Origin: Flaviflexus huanghaiensis
GTDB taxonomy: Bacteria; Actinomycetota; Actinomycetes; Actinomycetales; Actinomycetaceae
DNA length: 64,000 nt
Direction of reading: 5' to 3'
NCBI RefSeq assembly: GCF_014118685.1
Contig: NZ_JACFAK010000003.1
Coordinates: 140,725 to 204,724 of the forward strand
Both the position numbers and the translations under genes were made by a program. Under the pieces are notes generated by a model, which saw only the letters and a program-made list of their open reading frames with translations, made no database searches and was not told the origin of the DNA. Position 1 is the stretch's first letter, and every line of letters begins with the position of its first letter. Shown here one piece after another: positions 50,463 to 59,817 of this stretch.

Positions 50463-52583
50463 GTGGCACAGGAAGTGCTTTCCGACCTTACGAAGGTCCG
50501 CAATATCGGCATCATGGCCCACATCGATGCCGGCAAGACGACAACGACCGAGCGTATTCTTTTCTACACCGGCATCAACTACAAGATGGGCGAGACCCAT
50601 GATGGCGCGTCGACCACCGACTGGATGGAAGACGAAAAGAACCGCGGCATCACGATCACGTCGGCTGCGGTGACCGCGTTCTGGAAGAACAACCAGATCA
50701 ACGTCATCGATACCCCCGGTCACGTCGACTTCACGGTCGAGGTCGAGCGCTCGCTGCGCGTCCTCGATGGCGCCGTCGCCGTCTTCGATGGCAAGGAGGG
50801 CGTCGAACCTCAGTCGGAGACCGTGTGGCGTCAGGCGGACAAGTACAACGTGCCCCGCATCTGCTTCGTCAACAAGATGGACAAGCTGGGCGCCAGCTTC
50901 GAGTTCACGGTCGGCACGATCCGCGATCGCCTCAAGGCGACTCCGCTCGTCGTCACGCTCCCCATCGGCGCCGAGAACGAGCTCTCGGGTGTCGTCGACG
51001 TCATCCGTCAGGTTGCGTACCGCTTCCCGACCGAGGACGAGAATGGCGAGAAGACGTACGGCACGGTCGTCGTCGAAGAGGAGATCCCGTCCGACATGCT
51101 CGACGCGGTCGAAGCTGCTCGCGCGGAACTCCTTGAGTCGGTCGCCGAGACCGACGAGGATCTGCTCGACAAGTACCTCGGCGGTGAAGAGCTCACGATC
51201 GATGAGATCAAGGGCGCCATCCGCAAGCTGACGATCGCCGGTGACGCATACCCGGTGTTCTGCGGCTCCGCCTACAAGAACATCGGCGTCCAGCCGATGC
51301 TCGACGGAGTCATCGACTACCTGCCGTCCCCGCTCGACGTGCCTGCCATCGAGGGCTACGCCGTCAACAACGAGGATGAGGTCATCGTCCGGAAGGCCTC
51401 CGAAGACGAGCCGTTCGCGGCCCTCGCGTTCAAGGTTGCTGTCCACCCGTTCTTCGGCAAGCTCACGTACATCCGCGTGTACTCGGGCAGGCTCGAGGCC
51501 GGTTCACAGATCCAGAACTCGACGAAGAGCCAGAAGGAGCGGATCTCCCGCATCTTCCAGATGCACTCAAACAAGGAGAACCCGGTAGATGTCGCTCACG
51601 CGGGCCACATTTACGCTGTTATCGGGCTCAAGAACACGACGACGGGCGACACCCTCTGCGACCCGCAGAAGCAGGTCATCCTCGAGTCGATGACGTTCCC
51701 CGAGCCCGTCATCCACGTTGCCATTGAGCCGAAGTCGAAGGGCGACCAGGAGAAGCTCGGCACCGCGATTCAGCGTCTCGCCGAAGAAGATCCAACCTTC
51801 TCGGTGCGCCTGGACGAAGAAACCGGCCAGACCGTCATTGGCGGTATGGGCGAGCTCCATCTCGACATTCTTGTGACCCGCATGAAGCGCGAGTTCAAGG
51901 TCGACGCGAACGTCGGCGCACCCCAGGTTGCGTACCGAGAGACGATCCGCCGCAAGGTCGACAAGATCGACTACACGCACAAGAAGCAGACGGGCGGCTC
52001 CGGCCAGTTCGCGAAGGTCCAGGTGGCGTTCGAGCCGCTGCCGCAGATTGAAGACGGCCCGATGTACGAGTTCGTCGACGCTGTCACAGGCGGCCGCGTT
52101 CCTCGCGAGTACATCCCGTCGGTCGATCAGGGCATCCAGGCTGCGATGGAGAACGGTATCCTCGCCGGCTACCCGATGGTGGGTGTGAAGGCGACGCTCC
52201 TTGACGGCGCGTACCACGACGTCGACTCCTCTGAAATGGCGTTCAAGATCGCCGGCCAGGGTGTGTTCCGCGAGGGCATCAAGCAGGCCGACCCGGTCCT
52301 GCTCGAGCCGATCATGGATGTTGAGGTTCGCACTCCCGAAGAGTACATGGGCGATGTCATTGGCGATTTGAACTCCCGCCGCGGCATGATCCAGTCCATG
52401 GAGGACGCGACCGGCATCAAGATTGTGCGCGCCCAAGTTCCGCTGTCTGAAATGTTCGGCTACGTCGGTGACCTGCGCTCGAAGACGCAGGGACGCGCGG
52501 TGTACTCCATGCAGTTCGCGACGTACGCGGAGGTTCCGAGGAACGTCTCCGAGGAAATCATCAAGAAGACCCGGGGCGAGTGA
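50463..52583 (+). CDS. fusA: Elongation factor G
   Basis: 706 residues, GTG start after GAAGAGA. The G-domain motifs are AHIDAGKTT (G1), [23 protein letters not shown] (G3) and NKMDKLGA (G4). Domains II-V follow, including [13 protein letters not shown] and the C-terminal [19 protein letters not shown]. It catalyses ribosomal translocation. No terminator is evident before tuf. Confidence 0.99.
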   Translation: MAQEVLSDLTKVRNIGIMAHIDAGKTTTTERILFYTGINYKMGETHDGASTTDWMEDEKNRGITITSAAVTAFWKNNQINVIDTPGHVDFTVEVERSLRVLDGAVAVFDGKEGVEPQSETVWRQADKYNVPRICFVNKMDKLGASFEFTVGTIRDRLKATPLVVTLPIGAENELSGVVDVIRQVAYRFPTEDENGEKTYGTVVVEEEIPSDMLDAVEAARAELLESVAETDEDLLDKYLGGEELTIDEIKGAIRKLTIAGDAYPVFCGSAYKNIGVQPMLDGVIDYLPSPLDVPAIEGYAVNNEDEVIVRKASEDEPFAALAFKVAVHPFFGKLTYIRVYSGRLEAGSQIQNSTKSQKERISRIFQMHSNKENPVDVAHAGHIYAVIGLKNTTTGDTLCDPQKQVILESMTFPEPVIHVAIEPKSKGDQEKLGTAIQRLAEEDPTFSVRLDEETGQTVIGGMGELHLDILVTRMKREFKVDANVGAPQVAYRETIRRKVDKIDYTHKKQTGGSGQFAKVQVAFEPLPQIEDGPMYEFVDAVTGGRVPREYIPSVDQGIQAAMENGILAGYPMVGVKATLLDGAYHDVDSSEMAFKIAGQGVFREGIKQADPVLLEPIMDVEVRTPEEYMGDVIGDLNSRRGMIQSMEDATGIKIVRAQVPLSEMFGYVGDLRSKTQGRAVYSMQFATYAEVPRNVSEEIIKKTRGE

Positions 52584-52692
52584 GCCTAGGTCGTTTGTAA
52601 GGAAATTAACCGACAGTAGATCGCTTCGCCCCGAGGATGCTCCTGTATCCTTTGAAACGCAGTGAAACTACCCGAGTCCCCCAGGAGGACCA

Positions 52693-53886
52693 GTGGCCAA
52701 GGCCAAGTACGATAAGTCCAAGCCGCATATGAACATCGGCACAATCGGTCACGTCGACCACGGCAAGACGACGACCACCGCTGCCATCTCGAAGGTTCTT
52801 GCGGACAAGTTCCCGGACCTGAACGAGTTCACCCCGTTCGACCAGGTCGACAACGCTCCCGAGGAGCGTCAGCGCGGCATCACGATTAACGTCTCGCACG
52901 TCGAGTACCAGACCGAGAAGCGTCACTATGCACACGTTGACGCCCCCGGTCACGCCGACTACATCAAGAACATGATTACCGGCGCGGCTCAGATGGACGG
53001 CGCGATCCTCGTTGTCGCTGCCACGGACGGCCCCATGGCGCAGACGCGTGAGCACGTTCTCCTCGCCCGCCAGGTTGGCGTTCCGCAGCTTATTGTTGCG
53101 CTGAACAAGTCGGACATGGTCGACGATGAAGAGATCCTCGAGCTCGTCGAGATGGAGGTCCGCGACCTTCTCTCCTCGCAGGGCTTCGACGGCGATGACG
53201 CGCCCGTCATGCAGATCTCGGCTCTCAAGGCCCTCGAGGGCGATGAGAAGTGGGTCAAGTCCATTGAGGATCTCATGGAGCAGGTCGACACCTACTTCGT
53301 GGATCCCGTCCGCGAGCTCGACAAGCCCTTCCTCATGCCGATTGAGGACGTCTTCACGATCACCGGTCGCGGCACCGTCGTCACCGGCCGTGTCGAGCGC
53401 GGTCAGCTCCAGATCAACTCCGATGTCGAGATTCTCGGCATCAAGGAGAAGCCGATGACGACCACCGTCACCGGTATCGAGATGTTCCACAAGCAGATGG
53501 ATCACGCGGACGCTGGCGAGAACTGTGGTCTCCTCATCCGCGGTATCAAGCGCGAAGAGGTCGAGCGCGGCCAGGTCGTCTGCAAGCCGGGCACCATCAC
53601 CCCGCACACCAAGTTCGAGGCGCAGACCTACGTGCTGAAGAAGGAAGAGGGCGGCCGTCACAACCCGTTCTTCTCCAACTACCGCCCGCAGTTCTACTTC
53701 CGTACGACGGACGTCACCGGCGTCATCACGCTGCCCGAGGGCACCGAGATGGTTATGCCCGGCGACAACACTGAGATGACCGTTGAGCTCATCCAGCCCA
53801 TCGCGATGGAAGAGGGCCTCGGTTTCGCCATCCGCGAGGGTGGCCACACCGTTGGCTCAGGCAAGGTCACGAAGATCCTCGCCTGA
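52693..53886 (+). CDS. tuf: Elongation factor Tu
   Basis: 397 residues, GTG start after CAGGAGGA. G1 [10 protein letters not shown]2 RGITI, G3 DAPGHADY, G4 NKSD and G5 SALK are all present, and the C-terminus ends [11 protein letters not shown]. It delivers aminoacyl-tRNA to the ribosome. The 109-nt gap from fusA may hold an extra promoter (TTTGTA, 17 nt, TAGATC at 52594-52622; weak). A hairpin follows; the S10 operon is not next to it. Confidence 0.99.
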   Translation: MAKAKYDKSKPHMNIGTIGHVDHGKTTTTAAISKVLADKFPDLNEFTPFDQVDNAPEERQRGITINVSHVEYQTEKRHYAHVDAPGHADYIKNMITGAAQMDGAILVVAATDGPMAQTREHVLLARQVGVPQLIVALNKSDMVDDEEILELVEMEVRDLLSSQGFDGDDAPVMQISALKALEGDEKWVKSIEDLMEQVDTYFVDPVRELDKPFLMPIEDVFTITGRGTVVTGRVERGQLQINSDVEILGIKEKPMTTTVTGIEMFHKQMDHADAGENCGLLIRGIKREEVERGQVVCKPGTITPHTKFEAQTYVLKKEEGGRHNPFFSNYRPQFYFRTTDVTGVITLPEGTEMVMPGDNTEMTVELIQPIAMEEGLGFAIREGGHTVGSGKVTKILA

Positions 53887-53902
53887 TCGCTGAGATCTCA
53901 TT

Positions 53903-53932
53903 CGTATGCCCCGGCCCAGGCCGGGGCATACG
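53903..53932 (+). terminator. Hairpin after tuf
   Basis: 14-nt complementary arms CGTATGCCCCGGCC and GGCCGGGGCATACG around a 2-nt centre, 16 nt after the stop. No T-run follows, but the stem is strong. Confidence 0.7.
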
Positions 53933-54352
53933 TGTATGTCGAGATTTCCGGCGTCCGTACTCGACCGAGTTTGCGACGGAAAGGGCGCCACCGACACAGG
54001 TGTGTTGCTTGTGCGCCAATCCGCAGGAGGGCGCTACCAAGGTGATCACCGGGGCGAGCAATTGACACGACGCCCCACAGTCGGCTGTTGATCCGTTCGA
54101 TTAGACGAGGCCGAAGCCTCTGCAGTAGCTGCGGAAGCCCGCGTGATGTGCTGGTCGGCAACATGGCTCGCCCTCCACATCGCCGACGCTGACGAGACCG
54201 TTGAAAACTCCGTGCAACGGCGATTCTGCTCGGCAACCGTGCCCCGTCAATCGGGAAACAACGAGACCACAGGCCTCGCTCCGAAACATTATTTTGCAAG
54301 CATCCGCCCGGTTTACCTTGCCTCAGGGGCTTTGAATTTTCCCCGTAGGTGG
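53933..54352. other. Intergenic region without a recognisable gene
   Basis: About 420 bp with only short frames interrupted by stops in all readings I tried. No motif, tRNA or repeat was identified. It could be decayed coding sequence. Confidence 0.45.
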
Positions 54353-54358
54353 TAACGT
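54353..54358 (+). promoter_or_regulatory. Predicted -10 box of a leaderless transcript
   Basis: TAACGT, 6 nt before the ATG at 54365. A TTGAAT at 54332-54337 may be the -35, with a short 15-nt spacer. Confidence 0.5.
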
Positions 54359-54364
54359 CTGCAC

Positions 54365-55045
54365 ATGACAGCCAGCTCCAATGAGCAGAACGTGGAGGCA
54401 CCGAAGTCCGTTGCGGGCGATCGGGAGGGTTCTGGGGTCGCCCAGGTGACCGCGTGGGCGTTCGCCTTTTTGTTACTACGAGTCTTCGCCGTTTCTGACT
54501 ACGACTGGAACACCGCGTTCTTGGTCAGCACCACCCTCGGATTCGACGATGGGCTAGCTCTCGTCTTCGGATCGCTCATGGCAAGCTACGTGGCGACGGC
54601 CATCCTTTTAGTATGCGTCCTGCCACCATTCATTGCTGGCTCGTTGTGGGGGACCGGCAAGCACCGGCAAGGCATGATCCTGCTCGCCATCCTCAATCTG
54701 CTCGTCCTCATCGCGCTCACGACGAGCTACAACCTATGGTGGCTTCCGGCGGCAGTGGCCGCCGTGCTCGCAACACTATTCCTTATCCACCGACTGCCTT
54801 CGACCAACCGGCTACGCCGTTCGGTCTCGACGGCCCTCGCCCGGGCGGGATTAACCGCAGGGCTGGCGGCGCTCCTCATCGCAGCGTTCGTCCAGACACC
54901 CTGGGTTCCGAAGGAAGAGATCGAGACCACCGACGGCACGGTCACCGGATACGTCCTCAGCGTCGATGCAGGATATCTCAACGTTCTCACCGAGGATCAC
55001 GAGTTTGTCATTCTTCTCAGCGACGATGTGCTCTCTCGAACGTAG
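54365..55045 (+). CDS. Small membrane protein of unknown function
   Basis: 226 residues. A hydrophilic 25-residue N-terminus is followed by five hydrophobic helices (about 26-42, 60-90, 100-118, 122-138 and 158-174). A 45-residue C-terminal domain follows (TTDGTVTGYVLSVDAGYLNVLTEDHEFVILLSDDVLSR) that looks like a small beta-barrel on the far side of the membrane. I do not recognise the family. The ATG lies 6 nt after TAACGT with no ribosome binding site. Confidence 0.65.
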   Translation: MTASSNEQNVEAPKSVAGDREGSGVAQVTAWAFAFLLLRVFAVSDYDWNTAFLVSTTLGFDDGLALVFGSLMASYVATAILLVCVLPPFIAGSLWGTGKHRQGMILLAILNLLVLIALTTSYNLWWLPAAVAAVLATLFLIHRLPSTNRLRRSVSTALARAGLTAGLAALLIAAFVQTPWVPKEEIETTDGTVTGYVLSVDAGYLNVLTEDHEFVILLSDDVLSRT

Positions 55046-55103
55046 GATGTGTGCCAACTCGGGCAGCACGCTGTGACCTCTCGCCTGCGCCCTGAGCCAT
55101 TGA

Positions 55104-55109
55104 TAGCCT
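55104..55109 (+). promoter_or_regulatory. Predicted -10 box of a leaderless transcript
   Basis: TAGCCT, 6 nt before GTG 55116. It argues for the second of two adjacent GTG starts. Confidence 0.4.
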
Positions 55110-55115
55110 GTGACC

Positions 55116-55925
55116 GTGAACACACAGGTTGATTTCGAGTCCATCGATATTGGTTTTGGGACGTCACCGCTCAAAGGTCGTGAGGCGGCAAGCGCTGTCG
55201 CTGCTTCCATTGAAGCCGGGTACATCCTCATTGACACCGCGACGAGGTACGAGAACGAGCGTGCCGTCGGCGAGGGCATCAGGGCCAGCGGCATCGCCCG
55301 CGAGGATGTCATCATCCAAACGAAGCTACGGGGCAACGATCATGGCAGGGTGCGGGAGGCACTCGAGGAAAGCCTGTCTGAGCTCGGCGTTGACTACATT
55401 GACGTGTGGATGATCCACTGGCCGCTCCCAATGCTCGGCCTGTACGCGAGTGCGTTCGAGGAGATGGCGAAGGCACAGGACGCCGGCCTCGTGCGCACAA
55501 TCGGCGTCTCTAACTTCCTTCCGGAGCACCTCGACACGATAAGGAAGGAAACCGGTCTCGTTCCCGCAGTGAACCAAATCCACGTCGACCCCGGCATCCA
55601 TCAAGCCGAGTTGAGGCACGAGCTCGAACGGCGCGGTATCGCCATCCAGGCCTGGTCGCCGCTGTCGAAGGGCGCGGACCTCCTCGAAAAGAAACCGATC
55701 GTCGCAGCCGCGCACGCGCACGGGATCACACCAGCCCAGGCAATCCTCGCCTGGCATCGCACCATTGGCACGATCCCCATCGTCCGCTCGACAAGCGAGA
55801 AACGCAGACGACTCAACCTCGAGGCAGTCCAGGTGGAATTGACTGACGCCGAGGTGAGTGCGATCCTCGCGCTACCCCAGCGCCCCCTCGGGGACTGGGA
55901 CCCCGCCACTCGCGACGAGAGATAA
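55116..55925 (+). CDS. Aldo/keto reductase
   Basis: 269 residues with the AKR catalytic tetrad in order: Asp and Tyr in LIDTATRYENE, Lys in IIQTKLRG and His in WMIHWP. The NADPH-binding end has IPIVRSTSEKRRRLN. The length fits the 2,5-diketo-gluconate reductase/AKR5 type. It reduces aldehydes or ketones with NADPH; the natural substrate is unknown. Two GTG codons (55110 and 55116) are possible; 55116 fits the -10 spacing. Confidence 0.9.
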   Translation: MNTQVDFESIDIGFGTSPLKGREAASAVAASIEAGYILIDTATRYENERAVGEGIRASGIAREDVIIQTKLRGNDHGRVREALEESLSELGVDYIDVWMIHWPLPMLGLYASAFEEMAKAQDAGLVRTIGVSNFLPEHLDTIRKETGLVPAVNQIHVDPGIHQAELRHELERRGIAIQAWSPLSKGADLLEKKPIVAAAHAHGITPAQAILAWHRTIGTIPIVRSTSEKRRRLNLEAVQVELTDAEVSAILALPQRPLGDWDPATRDER

Positions 55926-56195
55926 ACTCCGCGCCACCACTCGGTCGGCCTCCCACACGGGCCGATTTGCGTCCGATCAGGCGAGCGGAGCACCTTCCCT
56001 GAGCGTCGGAGCGCGGGAGGCGGGTACCAACGGAGTGCCCTCATCCACGCAGAGTGGCGCCTGCCGTCTCACCTCACAGCCCTGAGCCCTGCGGTGGCAC
56101 GGAATCTGGGCCCATCGAAGACGGGGTAGCCTCGATATGGCGCACCGGCCGTTTCGTCATGTGAGACGTCCGCACGTGCCCTACCGGGGTGTGTG
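55926..56195. other. Intergenic region before the met riboswitch
   Basis: About 270 bp without a supported gene. A TCTAAT at 56196-56201 is a plausible -10, placing transcription start at about 56208, the first base of the riboswitch stem. Confidence 0.4.
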
Positions 56196-56207
56196 TCTAA
56201 TGGGGTG

Positions 56208-56290
56208 ACCATCAAGAGCAGCCGAGAGACCTGGCTCGACGACGCTGCAGCAACCGAAGACTGTTCGGTGCTACCGCCAGGACCGATGGA
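56208..56290 (+). ncRNA. SAM riboswitch (SAM-I/SAM-IV superfamily, compact)
   Basis: P1 is CCATC (56209-56213) with GATGG (56285-56289). AAGAG follows in J1/2. P2 is GCAGC/GCTGC with a GAGA internal loop. The conserved GCAACC is followed by P3 CCGAA/TTCGG and GGTGCTACC. A CTGG in the P2 loop can pair with CCAG in J3/4 as the conserved pseudoknot. P4 appears to be missing. The ribosome binding site GGAGGAG begins in the last bases of P1, 9 nt before the metN start, suggesting direct translational control. Confidence 0.8.
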
Positions 56291-56298
56291 GGAGATAC

Positions 56299-57273
56299 AT
56301 GATCACGTTGGATGGAGTGCGGAAGCTCTACCCCGGGCCCGTTGTTGCCCTTGACGGTATCGATCTCACGATCCCTCCGGGAGAGATCCACGGCATCGTC
56401 GGACAATCGGGCGCCGGCAAGTCCACGCTGATCCGCTGTCTCACAGCTCTCGAGAAGCCAACCGAGGGCCACATTTGGGTCGATGGACAGGACCTGTCTG
56501 CGCTGAGCCCGAAAGAGCTCCGGATCGCACGCCGCTCCATCGGAATGGTGTTTCAGGGCGGAAATCTGCTCGATGCTCGCACAGCGGGCCAGAACATTGC
56601 CTATCCGCTGAAGGTCGCTGGCCTCGACCGCGGCCATAAGCGTGAGCGCGTCCAGGAGCTTCTCGACCTCGTCGGTCTCGGAGATCGAGGTAACTCTTAC
56701 CCGTCGCAGCTGTCTGGCGGGCAGCGTCAACGCATCGCCATCGCGCGCGCACTAGCGGCACGTCCCGCGGTCTTGCTGTGCGACGAGCCCACATCGGCGC
56801 TCGACACCCAGACAACGGAGCAGATCCTCACGCTGATCAAGGATGTCCGAGACCAGACCGGCGTCACCGTCGTCATCATCACGCACGAGATGTCAGTCGT
56901 TCGGGATACGTGTGACAGTGTCACCCTTCTCGAAGAAGGCCGCGTCGTCCAGTCCGGAGATGTCGGCGAGATTGTCGCTGATACGTCCTCGCGCCTCGGG
57001 CGTGCCATTGTGCCGCCGCCGCGGGTCGACGACCCGCCAGAGGGGAAGGTTCTCATCGACGTCGCTTTCACGTCTCGGCCAGGAGAGCCCTCGAGCTCGC
57101 ATGTGCTCGGTGTCATCGCAGAGCTGGGCGGGGATGTGACGGCAGGAACGTTTGAGACGCACGGCGAGAACCAGATTGCCCGCCTTGTCATTGCGACCGA
57201 TCCCGAGACATCGGCCCAGACCGTGGCGACTCTGCTCGCGCAGGGGATCGACGCGGAGGAGCGTGCAGCATGA
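56299..57273 (+). CDS. metN: Methionine ABC importer ATP-binding protein
   Basis: 324 residues. Walker A is GQSGAGKST (35-43), then LSGGQRQRIAIARAL and LLCDEPTSALD. A C-terminal NIL domain (about 248-322) binds methionine for trans-inhibition in known MetN proteins. With MetI and MetQ it imports methionine. Controlled by the SAM riboswitch that ends at its ribosome binding site. The stop overlaps the metI ATG (ATGA). Confidence 0.95.
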   Translation: MITLDGVRKLYPGPVVALDGIDLTIPPGEIHGIVGQSGAGKSTLIRCLTALEKPTEGHIWVDGQDLSALSPKELRIARRSIGMVFQGGNLLDARTAGQNIAYPLKVAGLDRGHKRERVQELLDLVGLGDRGNSYPSQLSGGQRQRIAIARALAARPAVLLCDEPTSALDTQTTEQILTLIKDVRDQTGVTVVIITHEMSVVRDTCDSVTLLEEGRVVQSGDVGEIVADTSSRLGRAIVPPPRVDDPPEGKVLIDVAFTSRPGEPSSSHVLGVIAELGGDVTAGTFETHGENQIARLVIATDPETSAQTVATLLAQGIDAEERAA

Positions 57274-57947
57274 GGACAGAGATGCTGTGGTTCGACCAGC
57301 CCGTTATCCAGAACTCGCTATGGGACGCGACGGCGGAGACCCTCCTCATGGTCGGATGGTCGACCCTCGCAACCGTCGTGTTCGGGCTACCGCTCGGCAT
57401 CCTGCTTGTGACGAGCGCGAAGAATGGCATCAGGCCAGCGCCAATTCTCAATCTCATCTTGTCAGCGATCGTCAACATTGGCAGGTCGATCCCGTTCATC
57501 ATTCTTCTCATCATTCTGCTTCCGGTCACGGACTGGGTTATGCAGACGAACATCGGGTGGCGGGGAATGGTGTTTCCGCTTGCGATCGGATCGATCCCGT
57601 TCTTCGCACGGCTTGTCGAGACGAATCTTCTCGCCGTTGATTCCGGCAAGATCGAGGCTGCCCAGATGATGGGCGCGACGCGGACACGGATCATGGCTGA
57701 CGTCATCCTGCGCGAGGCCCTGCCCGGCATCATCCAGTCGATCACGGTTCTCATCATCATGATCATCGGATTCTCGGCGATGGGCGGCACGGTCGGCGGC
57801 GGCGGCCTCGGTGCGCTGGCATACAACTACGGCTACCAACGCTACTTCCTCGACGTTCTTGTCATCACGATCGTCGTCATCATCGTTATCGTTCAGATCG
57901 TCCAGACGCTTGGCGACATGCTCAGCCGGTACGTGGACCACCGCTGA
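57270..57947 (+). CDS. metI: Methionine ABC importer permease
   Basis: 225 residues with five hydrophobic helices. The EAA loop, which docks on MetN, is near 130-145 (IEAAQMMGATRTRIMADVILREALPG). GTVGGGGLGALAYNYGYQRY is typical of MetI. The start is coupled to metN by a 4-nt overlap. Confidence 0.95.
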   Translation: MRTEMLWFDQPVIQNSLWDATAETLLMVGWSTLATVVFGLPLGILLVTSAKNGIRPAPILNLILSAIVNIGRSIPFIILLIILLPVTDWVMQTNIGWRGMVFPLAIGSIPFFARLVETNLLAVDSGKIEAAQMMGATRTRIMADVILREALPGIIQSITVLIIMIIGFSAMGGTVGGGGLGALAYNYGYQRYFLDVLVITIVVIIVIVQIVQTLGDMLSRYVDHR

Positions 57948-58012
57948 GTCTCCGCGTACCGGGACGCATGAACTCGCACATCCCGTCATCACATAACAAA
58001 GGAACCGAAACT

Positions 58013-58843
58013 ATGCGCCGCACATTCATCGCGCTCGCAGCCGTTGCTGCACTCACCCTGACCGCCTGCTCCTCTGATGAGGAGACCCCCGAGGAGACCA
58101 CCGCTGCCGATGGCGAGCTCGTAACCTTGACCGTGGGTGCCTCTCCGGTGCCGCATGCCGACATCCTCGCCTTTATCAACGAGAATCTCGCCGAAGAGGC
58201 GGGCATCGCTATTGAGATCGTTGAATACTCCGATTACGTCCTGCCCAACCGCAATCTTGACGCGGGCGATCTCGACGCGAACTTCTTCCAGCACGTGCCC
58301 TACTTCGACGTTCAGGTCGAAGAGAATGGCTTCGATTTCGAGCACGGCAAGGGCGTTCACATCGAGCCCTACGGTGTGTACTCCGAGTCGCTCGAGTCCC
58401 TTGACGAGCTGACGGATGGCGCAAAGGTGTCGCTCGTTAACGATCCGTCGAACCAGGCCCGCGCCCTCTGGCTCCTCGAGGACAACGGCATCGTCACGGT
58501 CGACTCCTCGGTCGAGAACCCGACCATCTATGACGTCACCGACAACCCGAAGAACCTTGAGTTCGTCGAAGTTGAGGCACCGAACCTGCCCCGTACCCTC
58601 GACCAGGTCGCGATTTCCATCATCAACGGCAACTTTGCGCTCGAGGGTGGCCTTATCCCCTCCGAGGATGCAATCGCCATCGAGTCGGGCGAGGACAACC
58701 CCTACGCCAACGTCCTCGCGTGGCGCGTTAATTCTGAGAAGGCTGACGCGATCGCCACTCTCGAGGAACTGCTGCACTCGCAGGAAGTCGCTGACTTCAT
58801 CACCGAGACCTACCCCAACGGCGAGGTCATCCCCGCCTTCTAG
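58013..58843 (+). CDS. metQ: Methionine-binding lipoprotein (NlpA family)
   Basis: 276 residues. The signal peptide and lipobox (LTLTAC) place the lipidated Cys at 19. The mature protein has the NlpA/MetQ fold: VGASPVPHADIL near the start, YSDYVLPNRNLDAGDLDANFFQHVPY, and VSLVNDPSNQARALWLLEDNGI. It captures methionine at the outer face of the membrane. The ATG at 58013 has an AAAGGA ribosome binding site. Confidence 0.95.
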   Translation: MRRTFIALAAVAALTLTACSSDEETPEETTAADGELVTLTVGASPVPHADILAFINENLAEEAGIAIEIVEYSDYVLPNRNLDAGDLDANFFQHVPYFDVQVEENGFDFEHGKGVHIEPYGVYSESLESLDELTDGAKVSLVNDPSNQARALWLLEDNGIVTVDSSVENPTIYDVTDNPKNLEFVEVEAPNLPRTLDQVAISIINGNFALEGGLIPSEDAIAIESGEDNPYANVLAWRVNSEKADAIATLEELLHSQEVADFITETYPNGEVIPAF

Positions 58844-58856
58844 ACGGGAAGAGTGA

Positions 58857-58886
58857 GGGGCGGTCGGCTATGCTGGCCGCCCCTTT
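58857..58886 (+). terminator. Intrinsic terminator of metNIQ
   Basis: 12-nt arms GGGGCGGTCGGC and GCTGGCCGCCCC (two wobble pairs) with a 3-nt loop and TTT after the stem. Confidence 0.8.
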
Positions 58887-59022
58887 GCGTTGCCGGGCTA
58901 GAACAGGTCGTGAGGGAGGACATCCAACCGGGCCGGGACGACGTTCATGCCACCTTGCTGTGGATTGTTGCCCGATTCTGTGGATCAGGTTATGGTTCAA
59001 GAGACACATTCGAGGAGGAATT

Positions 59023-59781
59023 GTGCTTGCCCAAGAACGCAGAGGTCTCATACTCGAGGATCTGCGCGTGTGGGGCGGGATTGAGACGGACGAGATCGCG
59101 AAGAGGTACGGGGTGTCTGTCGAGACCGTACGTCGAGATCTCCTCGAACTTGAAAAGCGTTCTCTCCTCAAACGGGTGTACGGGGGAGCAGTGAGAGTTT
59201 CGGCCTCGACGGAGCCTCCGCATTCCGAACGCGAGAATGTCGCCGCATCAGAGAAGCTCCGAATAGCTGACAGAGTCGTCACCCTCATACCGGACGATTC
59301 GACCGTATTCCTCGATCTCGGCACGACGGTCGAGGCTCTTGCCAGAGCCATTCCGCGAACATTTTCCGGAACGATCATCACCGCATCTCTGAGGGCAGTC
59401 GCGACCCTCGCCCATCTGCCTCACGCCGACATCATTGTTTCAGGTGGAAAGCTACGAAAGTCAGAGCTTTCGCTGTCGGGCAGCATGGCGACATCGTTCC
59501 TCGATTCCCTCTATCCCGAGATCGCCATTATCTCCACCGGTGCAATCGACGCCCGCGCGGGTGTTACTGACTTCGATTTCGATGAGATGCACGTGAAAAA
59601 AGCTGTTCTGGCCAACTCAACGATGTCGATCATCGTTGCCGACTCATCGAAGATCGGCCGCATCGCACCCTACCGACTGTGCGGCGTCGAAGCGCCGTCC
59701 TATATCGCCACCAACGCAGGTCTACCTGCCGACCACATGACGACACTTCAGGAGAGCGGAGCACACCTGCTCCTCGCCTGA
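59023..59781 (+). CDS. DeoR/GlpR-family transcriptional regulator
   Basis: 252 residues. The N-terminal helix-turn-helix (ETDEIAKRYGVSVETVRRDLLELEKRSLLKRVYGGAV) is diagnostic of DeoR. The C-terminal DeoRC sugar-phosphate-sensing domain has VFLDLGTTVEALARAI, ISTGAIDARAGVTD and VADSSKIGRIA. It probably represses the downstream polyol operon until a phosphorylated intermediate binds. The GTG at 59023 follows GAGGAGGA; longer forms would start in the metQ terminator. Confidence 0.92.
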   Translation: MLAQERRGLILEDLRVWGGIETDEIAKRYGVSVETVRRDLLELEKRSLLKRVYGGAVRVSASTEPPHSERENVAASEKLRIADRVVTLIPDDSTVFLDLGTTVEALARAIPRTFSGTIITASLRAVATLAHLPHADIIVSGGKLRKSELSLSGSMATSFLDSLYPEIAIISTGAIDARAGVTDFDFDEMHVKKAVLANSTMSIIVADSSKIGRIAPYRLCGVEAPSYIATNAGLPADHMTTLQESGAHLLLA

Positions 59782-59817
59782 GCCAACGGGTCAATGACGA
59801 CCGAAAGAGAGAAAACC

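Noticed and set aside
49926..51446. A 506-codon minus-strand frame opposite rpsG and fusA
   Set aside because: Antisense shadow of strongly biased ribosomal genes; the composition (Asp, Val, Leu, Arg) is that of reversed codons.
52606..53847. A 413-codon minus-strand frame opposite tuf
   Set aside because: Exact antisense of a highly expressed gene with biased codons; no homology or signals.
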